From Mucilaginibacter pankratovii (GTDB taxonomy: Bacteria; Bacteroidota; Bacteroidia; Sphingobacteriales; Sphingobacteriaceae): a stretch of DNA of 64,000 nucleotides. A program made the position numbers and the translations under genes. This document shows positions 9,701 through 18,331 of the stretch, in pieces (within the stretch, counting starts at the first letter, position 1; each line of letters opens with the position of its first letter). Under the pieces are notes generated by a model, which worked only from the letters and a program-made list of their open reading frames with translations, was not told the origin of the DNA and searched no databases. The DNA lies in NCBI RefSeq assembly GCF_014773265.1, contig NZ_JACWMY010000001.1, forward strand, positions 62,001-126,000, in the 5' to 3' direction.

Positions 9701-12339
9701 TCCGTCACCAGCATGCCCGATAGTTCGCTGCCTTTTGGCGTTTTAAGGCCCACATAGCCCGGGTAAACGTTATAATCCATAGCGGCCTGTTGCAAGCTGA
9801 AGTTACCACCGGGCTCAAACACTTTTACTACGAAGTTGGCGCGGAGTTGCCCTGGCGCTTGTTTTTCTACGTTGATATCTGTGTTTACATCGGCTACGCC
9901 GTTCTCATTCAATCGTCCATCAAAAACGGTTTGGGTTTGAGTGTTGAAGGCGAGGATAGGATCGTCAAATTCATACCCCTCAAAACCTTCGAAGCTTGTT
10001 TTTTTCGAGGATAGAAATGCATCTACCTTAGCTTTTAAATTCTGCGCCGCACCGCCAAAGAGCCATTGCGCGCTCAGTTTGCCATTTGCGCCACTACCTT
10101 TGGTAAGTTCTGTCGCAGCGCCGAAATCAAGCTTCAACTTCAGCCTGTTAGGCATAATGGTTTCCACCTTGATCTTCTTCTCAAACGTTGCGCCGCCAAC
10201 CTTGATCTTAGCCGACCAGTTGCCTGTAGGCGAGGAGGTCTCGGTAGCAGTATGAAAGCTGTAAAAGCCATCTACCGAGCTGGTGCGGGTAAGCTTTTTA
10301 TACAGTTGGCCGTTAGGGTTATACAACTCAAACTCTACCGGGTGATCGGCAGGAAGAGTTTTTAGTTTGTCCTCTAAAATAAAGGTGGTGAAGATAGAAT
10401 CGCCGGGGCGCCATACGCCGCGCTCGCCGTATAGGAAGCCTTTCAGCCCGTTCTGTACCTGCTCGCCGCCTACGTTGAAGCGGGAGAGAGGTAGCGAACT
10501 ACCATCGTCCAGTTTTAAATACCCGCGCTCTTTACCGTGTTTGGCAACCAGCAGGTAAGGCTTGCGCTTCATATCCAGTTTGGCCATACCGTCGCCATCG
10601 GATGTTACTTTGCATATCACCTGTTTCTGGTAATCCAACAGTTCCAGGTCAACGCCTTTCATCGGTTCGGCGGTTAAGATATTGGTCACCGCGATGGTGA
10701 TGTGGTTATCGTTCCCGCGTTTTACGATTAAACCAATATTTGATGCAATGATATTACGCGTGGCCCAGCGGTCTTTACTAAAATAGGAGTTGTTGCAAGG
10801 ATCTTCGCGCTTACTCCATTCATATCCTTCGGGATAGTAATTATCATATCTCGACCAAAAATCGTCGTCTTCATCACTTACACCGCCGGTGTTGCCGCCG
10901 CCGTACTCGTCGCCGTAATAATCGTTGTCTTCGTCGTCGCCGCTTTTTACAACGCCGCCACCGGTGGTACAATTGTACAGCGAATATTCCTGCCTGAAAC
11001 CGATAACCACCCGGTAAATAGCACCCGGCTCGGCACGGAAAAGTTTATCCACATCCAGCATAAAGCGGTTCTTTTTATGCAGGTTGAGGCCTTTATCGGT
11101 TGCCAGGTTTATCGTTTTCTCTAACACAGGTTTACCCACCTGCCTCAGCTCATTGCCACCATCAAAACCATTGCCCTGGAAGTACTGGGGCACGTTGTTA
11201 GCATAAATTTTTATGATCCTCACGTCTACCGCCTTCAGGTTCACGGCCTCGAAGGGCATCATTAGTTTGCCCGAGTCGGGAAGAATAACGCCTTTGCCCG
11301 GAATAGTTACCGCAGGCAGGCGGTTCTCAAAGAACACATTGGCGGTATAGGCTTTGTTTATTTTTTTATGGAACACGCTTTCCACGCCCTCGTTCACTAC
11401 CACGCCAAAGTTGCCCTCCAGCCTTTCGGGCGCGTAAACCTTTACCACGCTGCCTTCTATAGTGTAAGCGGCATCGGTAAGGCTGCCCACGGTTATCAGT
11501 CCATTCAGCTCCTGCCCAACCATTATCGGGTCCGAAAATTGAACTGCCACATACTGGTCGTTATCCTGAACTGCTTTAATATCCAGTACTTTAAAATCGC
11601 CAATGGCAGGCACATCAAAGCTTTGGTTGCCGCTTTTCTCTATATCAAGCCCGCTGCCGTCCCAGTTTACCTTAATGGGAGCCGAGATAGCCGCACGCTT
11701 TATGCCGGTGATGGTAAACCGGTGTAGTTTGGTAACCGGGTTGTGTTGCCAGGTTACAATTACCGGGCTATCATAATTAGCCGTCAGGATCTTCTCTATT
11801 TTTTCCTGGTTCTCGGCATCGGCGGTTTGTACACAGCCGGCCAGTTTCATCAAATCGGCAGAGCTGTTGGTAGCGCTGGTGAGGCCGGCAAACGTTACGC
11901 TGAAATCGGGCTTAATGGTTTGGAGATCGAACTTAAAATGCTCGAACTCGCCGTCCACTTTTATTACTTTGCCAAGGTTAAAATCGACATCGTACTTTTT
12001 ATCCGGGTCCAGCTTGCCCTCGGGGCGGAACTCTATCGTGCGCTCATCCAGCCAATATGCCTTTCCTTTTATAGAAGGGGAGAAATCAAATATTTTGTCG
12101 CCCAGTTCCTCTCCCTGCGCATGGGTAACCTCCACCTCGCCGGCAAGTTTTATACGAATGGTGCTTTGTTTGGAGATAACCCCGGTGGTGTACGACTCGA
12201 TATAACGGCTAAAATCGGGCCCGTTATTTTTGTGGCCGCGCGCGCGGACTAAATAAATGGTTAAAGCTACAAGTAAAAGTGAAGCTGCAACAACGGCAGG
12301 GCCTCTTCGCGAACGGAAAAGGCTGGTAATGTAGTTCAT
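6727..12339 (-). CDS. Alpha-2-macroglobulin family protein with thioester motif
   Basis: A 1870-residue bacterial alpha-2-macroglobulin. An N-terminal hydrophobic segment (about 14-32) without a lipobox cysteine suggests inner-membrane anchoring with a periplasmic body. Several MG-type beta domains follow, then the family segment with VDEGLLDITNYKTPDP, then the thioester domain with PHGCVEQ (C1416 to Q1419 is the predicted thioester bond), and a C-terminal receptor-binding-like domain. Known members trap proteases and are often paired with penicillin-binding protein 1C, but no pbpC lies next to it here. Around residues 458-505 there is an unusual Asp/Gly/Tyr-rich acidic stretch. A 255-bp gap separates it from the next gene upstream, so it probably has its own promoter. 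Confidence 0.93.
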   Translation of the reverse strand: MNYITSLFRSRRGPAVVAASLLLVALTIYLVRARGHKNNGPDFSRYIESYTTGVISKQSTIRIKLAGEVEVTHAQGEELGDKIFDFSPSIKGKAYWLDERTIEFRPEGKLDPDKKYDVDFNLGKVIKVDGEFEHFKFDLQTIKPDFSVTFAGLTSATNSSADLMKLAGCVQTADAENQEKIEKILTANYDSPVIVTWQHNPVTKLHRFTITGIKRAAISAPIKVNWDGSGLDIEKSGNQSFDVPAIGDFKVLDIKAVQDNDQYVAVQFSDPIMVGQELNGLITVGSLTDAAYTIEGSVVKVYAPERLEGNFGVVVNEGVESVFHKKINKAYTANVFFENRLPAVTIPGKGVILPDSGKLMMPFEAVNLKAVDVRIIKIYANNVPQYFQGNGFDGGNELRQVGKPVLEKTINLATDKGLNLHKKNRFMLDVDKLFRAEPGAIYRVVIGFRQEYSLYNCTTGGGVVKSGDDEDNDYYGDEYGGGNTGGVSDEDDDFWSRYDNYYPEGYEWSKREDPCNNSYFSKDRWATRNIIASNIGLIVKRGNDNHITIAVTNILTAEPMKGVDLELLDYQKQVICKVTSDGDGMAKLDMKRKPYLLVAKHGKERGYLKLDDGSSLPLSRFNVGGEQVQNGLKGFLYGERGVWRPGDSIFTTFILEDKLKTLPADHPVEFELYNPNGQLYKKLTRTSSVDGFYSFHTATETSSPTGNWSAKIKVGGATFEKKIKVETIMPNRLKLKLDFGAATELTKGSGANGKLSAQWLFGGAAQNLKAKVDAFLSSKKTSFEGFEGYEFDDPILAFNTQTQTVFDGRLNENGVADVNTDINVEKQAPGQLRANFVVKVFEPGGNFSLQQAAMDYNVYPGYVGLKTPKGSELSGMLVTDKDQVIDIAAVDTKGKLFSGTRTVELELYKIQWRWWWDESGDEMSNFTQDKYNKLIKTGRVTLNNGRGKYTLRIPKADWGRYLIRIKDPETGHSTGKIMYVDWPNWSERLQNTAPTEAAMLSFTSDKTNYKVGEDATLTIPTGGDGHALISFENGSKVLKTTWIDTKKGETRYTFKVDETMAPNVFVNVTLLQRHSQTKNDLPIRMYGAIPINVDNPETILKPVITMPDKIRPETQSAITVSEANGKAMTYTIAIVDEGLLDITNYKTPDPHEAFYAHEALGVKTWDLFDYVIGAFGGGLERILSIGGDGTGGVNKNVTVNRFKPVVKFLGPFRLEKGASQTTKFTLPQYVGSVKAMVIAGHDGAYGTAEKAVAVKKPLMILATLPRVLGPSEKVQLPVTVFAMENNIKSVTVQVQSNAFSNLGGNNTRTVTFSKPGDQLVTFDLDVKDFVGVGKVKITAKSGGESTAYDVELNVRNPNPPVSRVTEKELKPGETWVAPYAAVGINGTNKASLEVASIPPLNLGKRLDYLISYPHGCVEQTTSSGFPQLYLSQLLDLSSRQKAESDRNIKLTINRLNGFRAPGGGLTYWPGQGDADEWGTNYAGHFLLAAQAKGYSLPAGLINEWKRYQKQKAVNWSPDPRTNIHGYYYYTDLVQAYRLFLLALSGSPELGAMNRLKEYQYLSVEARWRLAAAYKLAGQPEVGLRMISGLPTDIAPYNAMYGTYGSDMRDEAMILETLTLLNQRQKAAGVLRSVASRLSVDSWYSTQTTAYSLVAIAEYCGTNKSGSKLLFNFQANNDKGNINSASYIWASPIAANGGKVTMKNTGTNQLYVRLIQQGQPSSGQDVKTYVNPDILQMRVGYFSLGGKPIDPTKLKQGSDFVAQVNIKNPGKRGRYDNMALTQIFPSGWEILNTRMLNNDEAFKSSASDYRDIRDDRVNTYFSLSENTEVTYYVMLNAAYAGKYYLPAAYCEAMYNHDINALIKGQWVEVVK

Positions 12340-12547
12340 GGAATAGGTGTGTTATTTTCCTATGAATTTAAATAACTTTTATTGAATAAATATTGAGGTG
12401 GAGAAATAAATATTGATTAAATTATTATTGTTGTTGGGTTTTGTGGTTATAAAGAAAAGGGAGGGGGAATGACCAGATGGTTTACCTGTCTCCTGCTTTA
12501 CCATATCGTCAATAACGCGGTGGTAATAGGCTTCGTCTAAAACAAAA

Positions 12548-12571
12548 AGAGACGCGAAGTATCGCGTCTCT
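12548..12571. repeat. Palindrome, GTAGAGACGC family, copy 2
   Basis: 10-bp arms AGAGACGCGA and TCGCGTCTCT around the loop AGTA. It lies 23 bp downstream of the stop codon of the VOC gene (minus strand), the same distance as copy 1 has from the NRPS stop. Confidence 0.75.
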
Positions 12572-12594
12572 ACAAAATCTATTTGGATAATTCC

Positions 12595-12984
12595 TTATCG
12601 TTCGTACAACTCCAGCGGCAAGCCATCCGGATCTGCAAAAAAGGTAAAGCGCTTTCCTGTTGTTTCATCTATACGGATAGGCTCGGTTACCACACCATAT
12701 TCATTGATATGGAACACCGCCTCCTCAATATTATCTACCTCGAAAGCCAAATGCCTTAGGCCTGCTGCTTCAGGGCGCGATGGCCTCCCCGGGGGGCCTG
12801 GAAAGGAGAACAATTCTATCTGGTATTGCCCCCCTACTTCCAGGTCGAGCTTGTAAGAGCGGCGTTCCTCGCGGTAAGTTTCCAGTGCGACTTTTAAGCC
12901 GAGCACTTCGGTGTAGAAGTGCTTCGATTTTTCGTAGTCCGAGCAGATAATGGCAACGTGATGAATCTTATTCAGCTTCAGCAT
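12595..12984 (-). CDS. VOC family protein (glyoxalase I-like)
   Basis: A 129-residue single-copy vicinal-oxygen-chelate protein resembling E. coli YaeR/GloA2. It has two beta-alpha-beta-beta-beta units and the expected metal ligands: H8 or H9 in KIHHVAI, E57 in QIELF, H78 in LRHLAFE and E125 in LPLELYE. The family includes glyoxalase I and several isomerases, and the substrate cannot be told. Its ATG overlaps the purL stop codon (TAATG), so it is translationally coupled to purL. Confidence 0.88.
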   Translation of the reverse strand: MLKLNKIHHVAIICSDYEKSKHFYTEVLGLKVALETYREERRSYKLDLEVGGQYQIELFSFPGPPGRPSRPEAAGLRHLAFEVDNIEEAVFHINEYGVVTEPIRIDETTGKRFTFFADPDGLPLELYER

Positions 12985-15212
12985 TATGCTTCTCCAAGGC
13001 TTACATGCAGTACATTGCTGTGTACCATTTTAATATCGGTGATATTGCCGAACAGCTCGTCATCAATTGTGGTGTTGCCAATGCCGTTAACGGTACCCAG
13101 CAAGCTAAACTCTACTTCGCTGGTGGCCATCATTTCTATAAAGCGTTCCTGATCGTCAGGCGCAATACTTACCACTACCCTGCCCTGTGCCTCGCCGAAT
13201 AAAAAGGCATCTTTGCGGATACTGCTATCGGTTTCGATATCAAAGCCTAAACCGTTTGGTAAACAAGATTCAACCAAGGCAACATAAAGGCCGCCATCAG
13301 CCACGTCATGAGCAGACTGAACTACTTTATGTTTGATCAGTTCCTTAACCACCTGGTGCATGTCGTATTCTTTATCGATATCAAAATATGGTGCAGGTGC
13401 TTTAGATATTTTATGATAAGATGCCAGGTATTGTGATGATGCAATATCGTTTTGCGATTCGCCTATCAGGTAGATCAGGTCGCCGGGTTGTTTAAAATCG
13501 AGGGTCATCAGGTTGCTCTGATCGTCCATTACGCCAAGCATACCAATAGTTGGCGTCGGGAATACCGGGCCTTCATCTGATGATTGGTTGTAAAAGCTTA
13601 CGTTACCGCCGGTTACCGGGGTTTCAAATTTGCGGCAGGCTTCGCCCATACCTTTTATAGCGCCTACAAACTGCCAGTAAACTTCGGGCTTGTAGGGGTT
13701 ACCAAAGTTTAAGCAGTTGGTAATAGCAACCGGCTCGCCGCCAGCGCAGGTAATGTTACGTGCAGCTTCGGCAACAGCAATGGCGGTACCTTTCTGCGGG
13801 TCGGCGTATACATAGCGCGAGTTGCAATCGCAGGTAAGCACAATGGCCTTACCGGTTTCTTTAACAGCCACAACTGCCGCATCGCTTGGGCGATTGGTGG
13901 TCATGGTAGCGGTGCCGATCATCGAATCGTACTGGTCGGTTACCCAACGCTTAGAGGCAATGTTCGGGTGAGCTATCAAATGCTCGGCAACATCAACCAA
14001 ATTTTCAGGCTCGGCAACGTCTTCTATTTTAAATTTCTGGTTCTCGGCAAAGTAAGCAGGTTCACGGTATTCGCGTTCGTAGATGGGTGCACCGCCGCCA
14101 AGTACTAAATCATCCGCAGGTACATCGGCCACTTTTTCACCGTTCATAAAATACTCCAGGCGCTGGGTGTCGGTAACCTCGCCAATGATGGCGCAGTTGA
14201 GGTCCCATTTATCAAAAACAGCTTCTACAAGCGCTTCTTTGCCTTTTTCAACCACAATAAGCATCCGCTCCTGTGACTCGGACAGCAGGATCTCGTATGG
14301 TTTCATATTTTCCTGGCGCATAGGTACGCGATCCAGGTGGATGATCATGCCATGCTCGCCTTTGGCGCTCATTTCTGAGTTGGAGCAGATAATACCTGCC
14401 GCGCCCATATCCTGCATACCCACAACGGCACCGGTCTTTATAACTTCTAAAGTAGCTTCCAGCAGTAACTTTTCCTGGAAAGGGTCGCCTACCTGTACAG
14501 CCGGTAAATCGTTTACCGAATCTTCGGTAATATCTTTTGACGCGAACGCCGCGCCGTGGATGCCGTCTTTACCTGTAGCAGAACCCACAATATAAACCGG
14601 GTTGCCCACACCGTAAGATGTTGCAGAAACGGTTTCACCCGCCTTTACAATACCTGCCGAGAAAGCATTCACCAAGGGGTTGATGTTATAACACTCATCA
14701 AAGAAAAGCTCACCGCCAACGGTTGGGATACCAAAGGCGTTACCGTAGTGGCTGATACCTTTTACCACGCCTTTTACCAGCCATTTGGTTTTATCCAGGC
14801 TCAGGTCGCCAAAACGTAAAGAGTTCATTTGAGCAATTGGCCTTGCACCCATTGTAAATATATCGCGGTTGATACCGCCCACGCCTGTTGCAGCGCCCTG
14901 GTAGGGTTCCAATGCCGACGGGTGGTTATGTGATTCTATTTTAAAGGCACAGCCGATGCCGTCACCAAGATCTACCAAACCTGCGTTTTCTTCGCCTGCT
15001 TTGGCCAGCATACGCGGGCTATCCTTTGGCAATGTTTTTAGCCAGGTGATAGAGTTTTTGTAAGAGCAATGCTCGCTCCACATTACCGCGAAGATAGACA
15101 GCTCGGTAAAGTTGGGTACGCGGCCCATTATTTCGTTTATTCTTGCAAATTCTTCGGGTAAAAGGCCAAGGTCTTTGGCGGTCTCAACGGTAGTTAATTC
15201 CTGGTTCTCCAA
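12984..15212 (-). CDS. purL: Phosphoribosylformylglycinamidine synthase subunit PurL
   Basis: Step four of purine biosynthesis: converts FGAR to FGAM using ATP and glutamine-derived ammonia. At 742 residues it is the small PurL form, which works with separate PurS and PurQ subunits not present in this window. Family landmarks include [20 protein letters not shown] near residue 95, QDMGAAGI, and [10 protein letters not shown] in the second half. The two AIR-synthase-like halves are both complete. It overlaps the VOC gene by one base. purM, the next pathway step, lies in this window at 23501 but on the other strand. Confidence 0.97.
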   Translation of the reverse strand: MENQELTTVETAKDLGLLPEEFARINEIMGRVPNFTELSIFAVMWSEHCSYKNSITWLKTLPKDSPRMLAKAGEENAGLVDLGDGIGCAFKIESHNHPSALEPYQGAATGVGGINRDIFTMGARPIAQMNSLRFGDLSLDKTKWLVKGVVKGISHYGNAFGIPTVGGELFFDECYNINPLVNAFSAGIVKAGETVSATSYGVGNPVYIVGSATGKDGIHGAAFASKDITEDSVNDLPAVQVGDPFQEKLLLEATLEVIKTGAVVGMQDMGAAGIICSNSEMSAKGEHGMIIHLDRVPMRQENMKPYEILLSESQERMLIVVEKGKEALVEAVFDKWDLNCAIIGEVTDTQRLEYFMNGEKVADVPADDLVLGGGAPIYEREYREPAYFAENQKFKIEDVAEPENLVDVAEHLIAHPNIASKRWVTDQYDSMIGTATMTTNRPSDAAVVAVKETGKAIVLTCDCNSRYVYADPQKGTAIAVAEAARNITCAGGEPVAITNCLNFGNPYKPEVYWQFVGAIKGMGEACRKFETPVTGGNVSFYNQSSDEGPVFPTPTIGMLGVMDDQSNLMTLDFKQPGDLIYLIGESQNDIASSQYLASYHKISKAPAPYFDIDKEYDMHQVVKELIKHKVVQSAHDVADGGLYVALVESCLPNGLGFDIETDSSIRKDAFLFGEAQGRVVVSIAPDDQERFIEMMATSEVEFSLLGTVNGIGNTTIDDELFGNITDIKMVHSNVLHVSLGEA

Positions 15213-15655
15213 TGTTTAATTGTTTATGTTGAAAGGATGCGCGAAATTAACAAAAAGAGCTGAAAGCGTAAAGGAGAAAGGTAAAAGGTTCCCCCAAACT
15301 GTCCCAATTCATTTGTGGGACAGCCCGTTTTTATTAATACCTGATTATCAATTATTTAATCAAAATAAGTGAAACACTTTGGGACATCCCTCTTCTTTAA
15401 GTAAAACCAATATTTGCCTCATTAACAATCAATTAATGAAAAATACTAAAATCTTATGGAAAGAGGTGGGACACTTTTTTGGAACAGCTTGGGACACTTA
15501 ACCCGCTGTATCGTCCAGAAAAATGTTTAACTTTTGATTGTTAATCCTGTGGTTGATTTACACTTTGCCTGCGAGATAAATATAAAACAAAAGCCCGCAG
15601 AGAAATTCAATATTTCCTGCGGGCCTCCTCTACCTTTAACCTTTTATCTCAAAAA
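15213..15655. other. 443-bp intergenic region with repeated TGGGACA motifs
   Basis: No credible gene. It contains a perfect inverted repeat CTGTCCCA/TGGGACAG (15299-15323, 9-bp spacer) and three more direct TGGGACA or TTGGGACA copies at about 15379-15386, 15467-15473 and 15490-15496. These may be sites for one DNA-binding protein. The purL promoter should be at the left end and the tonB terminator at the right end. Confidence 0.5.
15593..15624 (-). terminator. Terminator downstream of tonB
   Basis: Arms GCCCGCAG and CTGCGGGC with further pairing (AGAAAtt/atTTCT). On the minus strand the hairpin is followed by CTTTTGTTTTAT, a T-rich tail. Confidence 0.75.
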
Positions 15656-16489
15656 CTACTCTGCAGGCAATTGAAAGTTGATAGGGATACTGTACCTTAC
15701 CCTAACCGGCTGGCCGTTTTGCATACCCGGTTTCCAGGCTTTGGCCAGTTTTAGAACGCGCACAGCCTCCTGATCGAAACCGTAACCAGCACCTTTATCT
15801 ACTGTTATATTGGAGATCTCGCCATTCTTCTCGATCACAAAACTCATCAACACCCGGCCTGATACACCTGCATCCTGCGCTTGTGGCGGGAACCTTAAAG
15901 CTTTACCTAAAAATTTTCCGAATGCGGCCATCCCTCCATAAGGCTCGGGGTTTACTTCCACTCCCCTAAAATCTATAATTTCATCGCCATTAGCTTTTGG
16001 GGCAGTTCCGCCTCCACCACCGCCTTTCGGCTCAGGTATATTGCCACCCTCCCCGGGATCAACACCTTTAACAGTTTCAGTACCTGCCGCTGCAGTTTGC
16101 AACTGGGCAATTGTTGGAGGTTCTTCCGTAGGCTTATCATCAGGCGTTACAACGGGTGGTAAATCCTTAATTGTGTTCACTTGCGGTTGAGGCTTATCCG
16201 GGGCAGCGGCTTTCTGCTGTTCCGGCTTACTGGGTTTTACAGGCTCAACTTTTATTGGAGGGACATAGACATCTACTATTTTATCTACATATTCCTTGGG
16301 CTCAGTCTTAAAAGCAAAGCTTAAAGCCACCGCCCCGGTAATTACCACCGTAAAAGCAATAGCCATTGCCTTATTAAGTGTACCGGCGTAATGTGCCCGC
16401 AGGTCGTAAGCGCCGTAAGCCTTGTTGCGGTCATCGAATACAAGGTCGAGCCACTCGGTCTTGTACAAATCAAATTTTGTGTTTAGCAT
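15656..16489 (-). CDS. tonB: TonB energy-transducing protein
   Basis: A 277-residue TonB. It begins with the Bacteroidota-specific segment LDLVFDDRNKAYGAYDLR (14-31), then one membrane anchor (41-60). A Pro/Lys-rich periplasmic linker (about 68-130) and a glycine run follow, then the C-terminal TonB domain (about 190-277) with FPPQAQDAGVSGRVLMSFVI and GFDQEAVRVLKLAKAWKPG. It couples the proton motive force, with ExbB/ExbD, to outer membrane receptors such as the one at 24837. ExbBD are not in the window. A 32-bp inverted repeat lies 34 bp upstream of the start. Confidence 0.93.
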   Translation of the reverse strand: MLNTKFDLYKTEWLDLVFDDRNKAYGAYDLRAHYAGTLNKAMAIAFTVVITGAVALSFAFKTEPKEYVDKIVDVYVPPIKVEPVKPSKPEQQKAAAPDKPQPQVNTIKDLPPVVTPDDKPTEEPPTIAQLQTAAAGTETVKGVDPGEGGNIPEPKGGGGGGTAPKANGDEIIDFRGVEVNPEPYGGMAAFGKFLGKALRFPPQAQDAGVSGRVLMSFVIEKNGEISNITVDKGAGYGFDQEAVRVLKLAKAWKPGMQNGQPVRVRYSIPINFQLPAE

Positions 16490-16522
16490 AACGTTTAGAA
16501 TTAAATTTGTCTATATAACGTT

Positions 16523-16554
16523 ATTGCAATACAAAATGTTGTACAATTTGCAAT
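16523..16554. promoter_or_regulatory. Inverted repeat upstream of tonB
   Basis: Outer arms ATTGCAA and TTGCAAT, with an inner pair TACAA...TTGTA. Located 34 bp from the tonB ATG. It could be an operator, but could also be chance in AT-rich DNA. Confidence 0.35.
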
Positions 16555-16656
16555 TATTACGAAATAATCATTCGATTATATTGTTAATTACGAATTTTAT
16601 ACCGCCCGGTAGGTATTATTAAGAATTATATTTCGCCAAAAACAAGCGCCTTGCTC

Positions 16657-17232
16657 CTACCATTTATCAGTAGCTACCTTCTTTACGGCGTCCTCGCTGC
16701 GTAACACAGGTACCTTATCCATTTGTTGCAGCAGCCTTGCTGCGGTGGTTTTGCAAAAGGCCCCTACCTGGTCAAGTAAAGCATCGGTTTCTTTGGCGCT
16801 GTATTTGGTCCACAGTTTTTCCAACGGTATTTCCACGCCGGGTTGTGTGGCCATACTGCCGTAGCGGTTTATTTTGTACGGTTTAAATACAAAGCCGGCA
16901 AATTTGTAGCGGTACTTTTGGTCTTTGGTCTCAACATTTAAAATATAACTTACCTCTCCCGCTTCTTTTTTTGAAACCAACGAATTGGCATAAAGCACCA
17001 ATTTAGGTTTTGCAGTAATGATGCCTGCTTTTGCGTCGCCATCTCCCTTTAGGCCCTGGCTTTTCATAAAAACAAGCCCCCGGTTGTACAGGGTATCGGC
17101 ACTAAAGCCTTTTTTATCAACCACCTGATAATAAACATATTTGTTATCCTCGTCAAACTGCAACACATCTTTTTGCGCACGGGCCGTATTTATCAATAGG
17201 ATACAAACGATACTGAAGAATAATTTTTTCAT
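16657..17232 (-). CDS. Secreted protein of unknown function, possibly DUF4468-like
   Basis: I chose the ATG at 17232 (MKKLFFSIVCILLINTARAQ) because it gives a clean signal peptide; an in-frame ATG 18 bp upstream would spoil it. The mature protein is about 170 residues of mixed alpha/beta, with YYQVVDKKGFSADTLYNRGL near its start. The phrase 'sadtLYnRg' is reminiscent of DUF4468, a TBP-fold domain in Bacteroidota secreted proteins, but I cannot confirm this. It ends with a helix rich in Gln/Val/Lys. It lies on the same strand as the porin gene 65 bp upstream and could share its transcript. Confidence 0.75.
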   Translation of the reverse strand: MKKLFFSIVCILLINTARAQKDVLQFDEDNKYVYYQVVDKKGFSADTLYNRGLVFMKSQGLKGDGDAKAGIITAKPKLVLYANSLVSKKEAGEVSYILNVETKDQKYRYKFAGFVFKPYKINRYGSMATQPGVEIPLEKLWTKYSAKETDALLDQVGAFCKTTAARLLQQMDKVPVLRSEDAVKKVATDKW

Positions 17233-17296
17233 ATAATAAAGATAAGCCATCCATAAACAAATATGGATGGCTTACAAGAAATTAATTATTGATTTT

Positions 17297-18331
17297 TTAG
17301 AAAGAGTACACAGCTGCTAAAACAAACTGAGAGGCTTTTTTAGTTGGCAACATGTTGCTGTCAACAAACACCTCATCTTTCCAGCTGTCAAGCCTTACTT
17401 CCGGGATGATAGTTAACGGGCCTGCTTTGATGTTTGAAGTTAAAGTGAATGCTTTAACACTTGAGGTGCCGGCACCGGTATCTTTCCATTTAAAATATTC
17501 GCCTCTTAAACCGAATGATACGGTTGAGCTTGCGGCTATTTGCGGATACAATGCAACACCTGTAAAGCCACCCGGACCATTTGGAGCATTAAAGTCTGCA
17601 GCGTTCAAACCTAATTTAAAGGCATCGGTAATTTGGTAAGCAGTTGTCAGATCAATTTCGGTACCAGAGAATTTACCGCTAACCAGGTTGATGTAAGCTG
17701 TCCAGCCTTTTGCAGGGCTTACAAAAAGCTGTGCGCCTAAAGTTGAAACATCTTTTGTTGATGAGTAAGCATTCCAGCCATCGTTGAAAACGCCAACCAT
17801 TAAGCTTGCTTTATCAGAAAAGGTGTAAGTACCTTTTAAACCTGCATTTTGGAATGGGCCGTTGGTGAACAGGTAAGAAGTTGAGTAGTTAAAGTTACCT
17901 ACCGGAGATATTACTTCGTAACCCACAAAAGTTGCCATGTAACCACCTGTAACTGTAAACTTATCGCTCAGATCGTACGATACGTATAAGTTTTGGATGT
18001 GGTACGAATCGCCGCTTGAACCGTTAGGGATAGATTGTGCCTGTCCGCGGGGGCCAAAGCTCATCTCACCAACAAATGCTGCCTTACCCACTTTTTTCTT
18101 CAGGCCCAGGTCGATCATACCGATAGAGATCGAGTTTTGATCGCTTGCAAAACTGGTACCGATATTTGAGCTACCAGTTTGTGATTTAAAGCCCGAGAAA
18201 TCGTTTTTGTAGTAAGTATCTACCGAACCGAAGATCACTAAAGGCGGATCTGCTTTAGGAGCGTCCTGCGCGCTGGCGGTAAAAGTAGCTGCTGCTGCGA
18301 AAAATGATAAGAGTAAAAGTTTTTTTTTCAT
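17297..18331 (-). CDS. Outer membrane beta-barrel porin (OmpL/bbp2-like)
   Basis: A 344-residue protein with a signal peptide (cleaved after SAQ, about residue 22). Alternating amphipathic strands fill the rest, ending in the C-terminal aromatic FVLAAVYSF typical of outer membrane barrels. FGSVDTYYKNDFSG at the mature N-terminus matches the 'putative beta-barrel porin-2, OmpL-like' family. It is divergent from glutamine synthetase III across a 579-bp AT-rich gap. From general knowledge such porins often accompany ammonium transport or assimilation genes, so a role in uptake of small nitrogen compounds is plausible but unproven. Confidence 0.85.
   Translation of the reverse strand: MKKKLLLLSFFAAAATFTASAQDAPKADPPLVIFGSVDTYYKNDFSGFKSQTGSSNIGTSFASDQNSISIGMIDLGLKKKVGKAAFVGEMSFGPRGQAQSIPNGSSGDSYHIQNLYVSYDLSDKFTVTGGYMATFVGYEVISPVGNFNYSTSYLFTNGPFQNAGLKGTYTFSDKASLMVGVFNDGWNAYSSTKDVSTLGAQLFVSPAKGWTAYINLVSGKFSGTEIDLTTAYQITDAFKLGLNAADFNAPNGPGGFTGVALYPQIAASSTVSFGLRGEYFKWKDTGAGTSSVKAFTLTSNIKAGPLTIIPEVRLDSWKDEVFVDSNMLPTKKASQFVLAAVYSF

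Noticed and set aside
11743..12252. 169-residue frame antisense to the alpha-2-macroglobulin gene
   Set aside because: Full-length A2M coding evidence on the other strand; a shadow frame.
15299..15500. TGGGACA motifs as insertion-sequence ends
   Set aside because: No transposase or target duplication is seen nearby.
15436..15501. 21-codon ORF in the TGGGACA region
   Set aside because: Too short, repetitive, with no ribosome-binding or conservation evidence.
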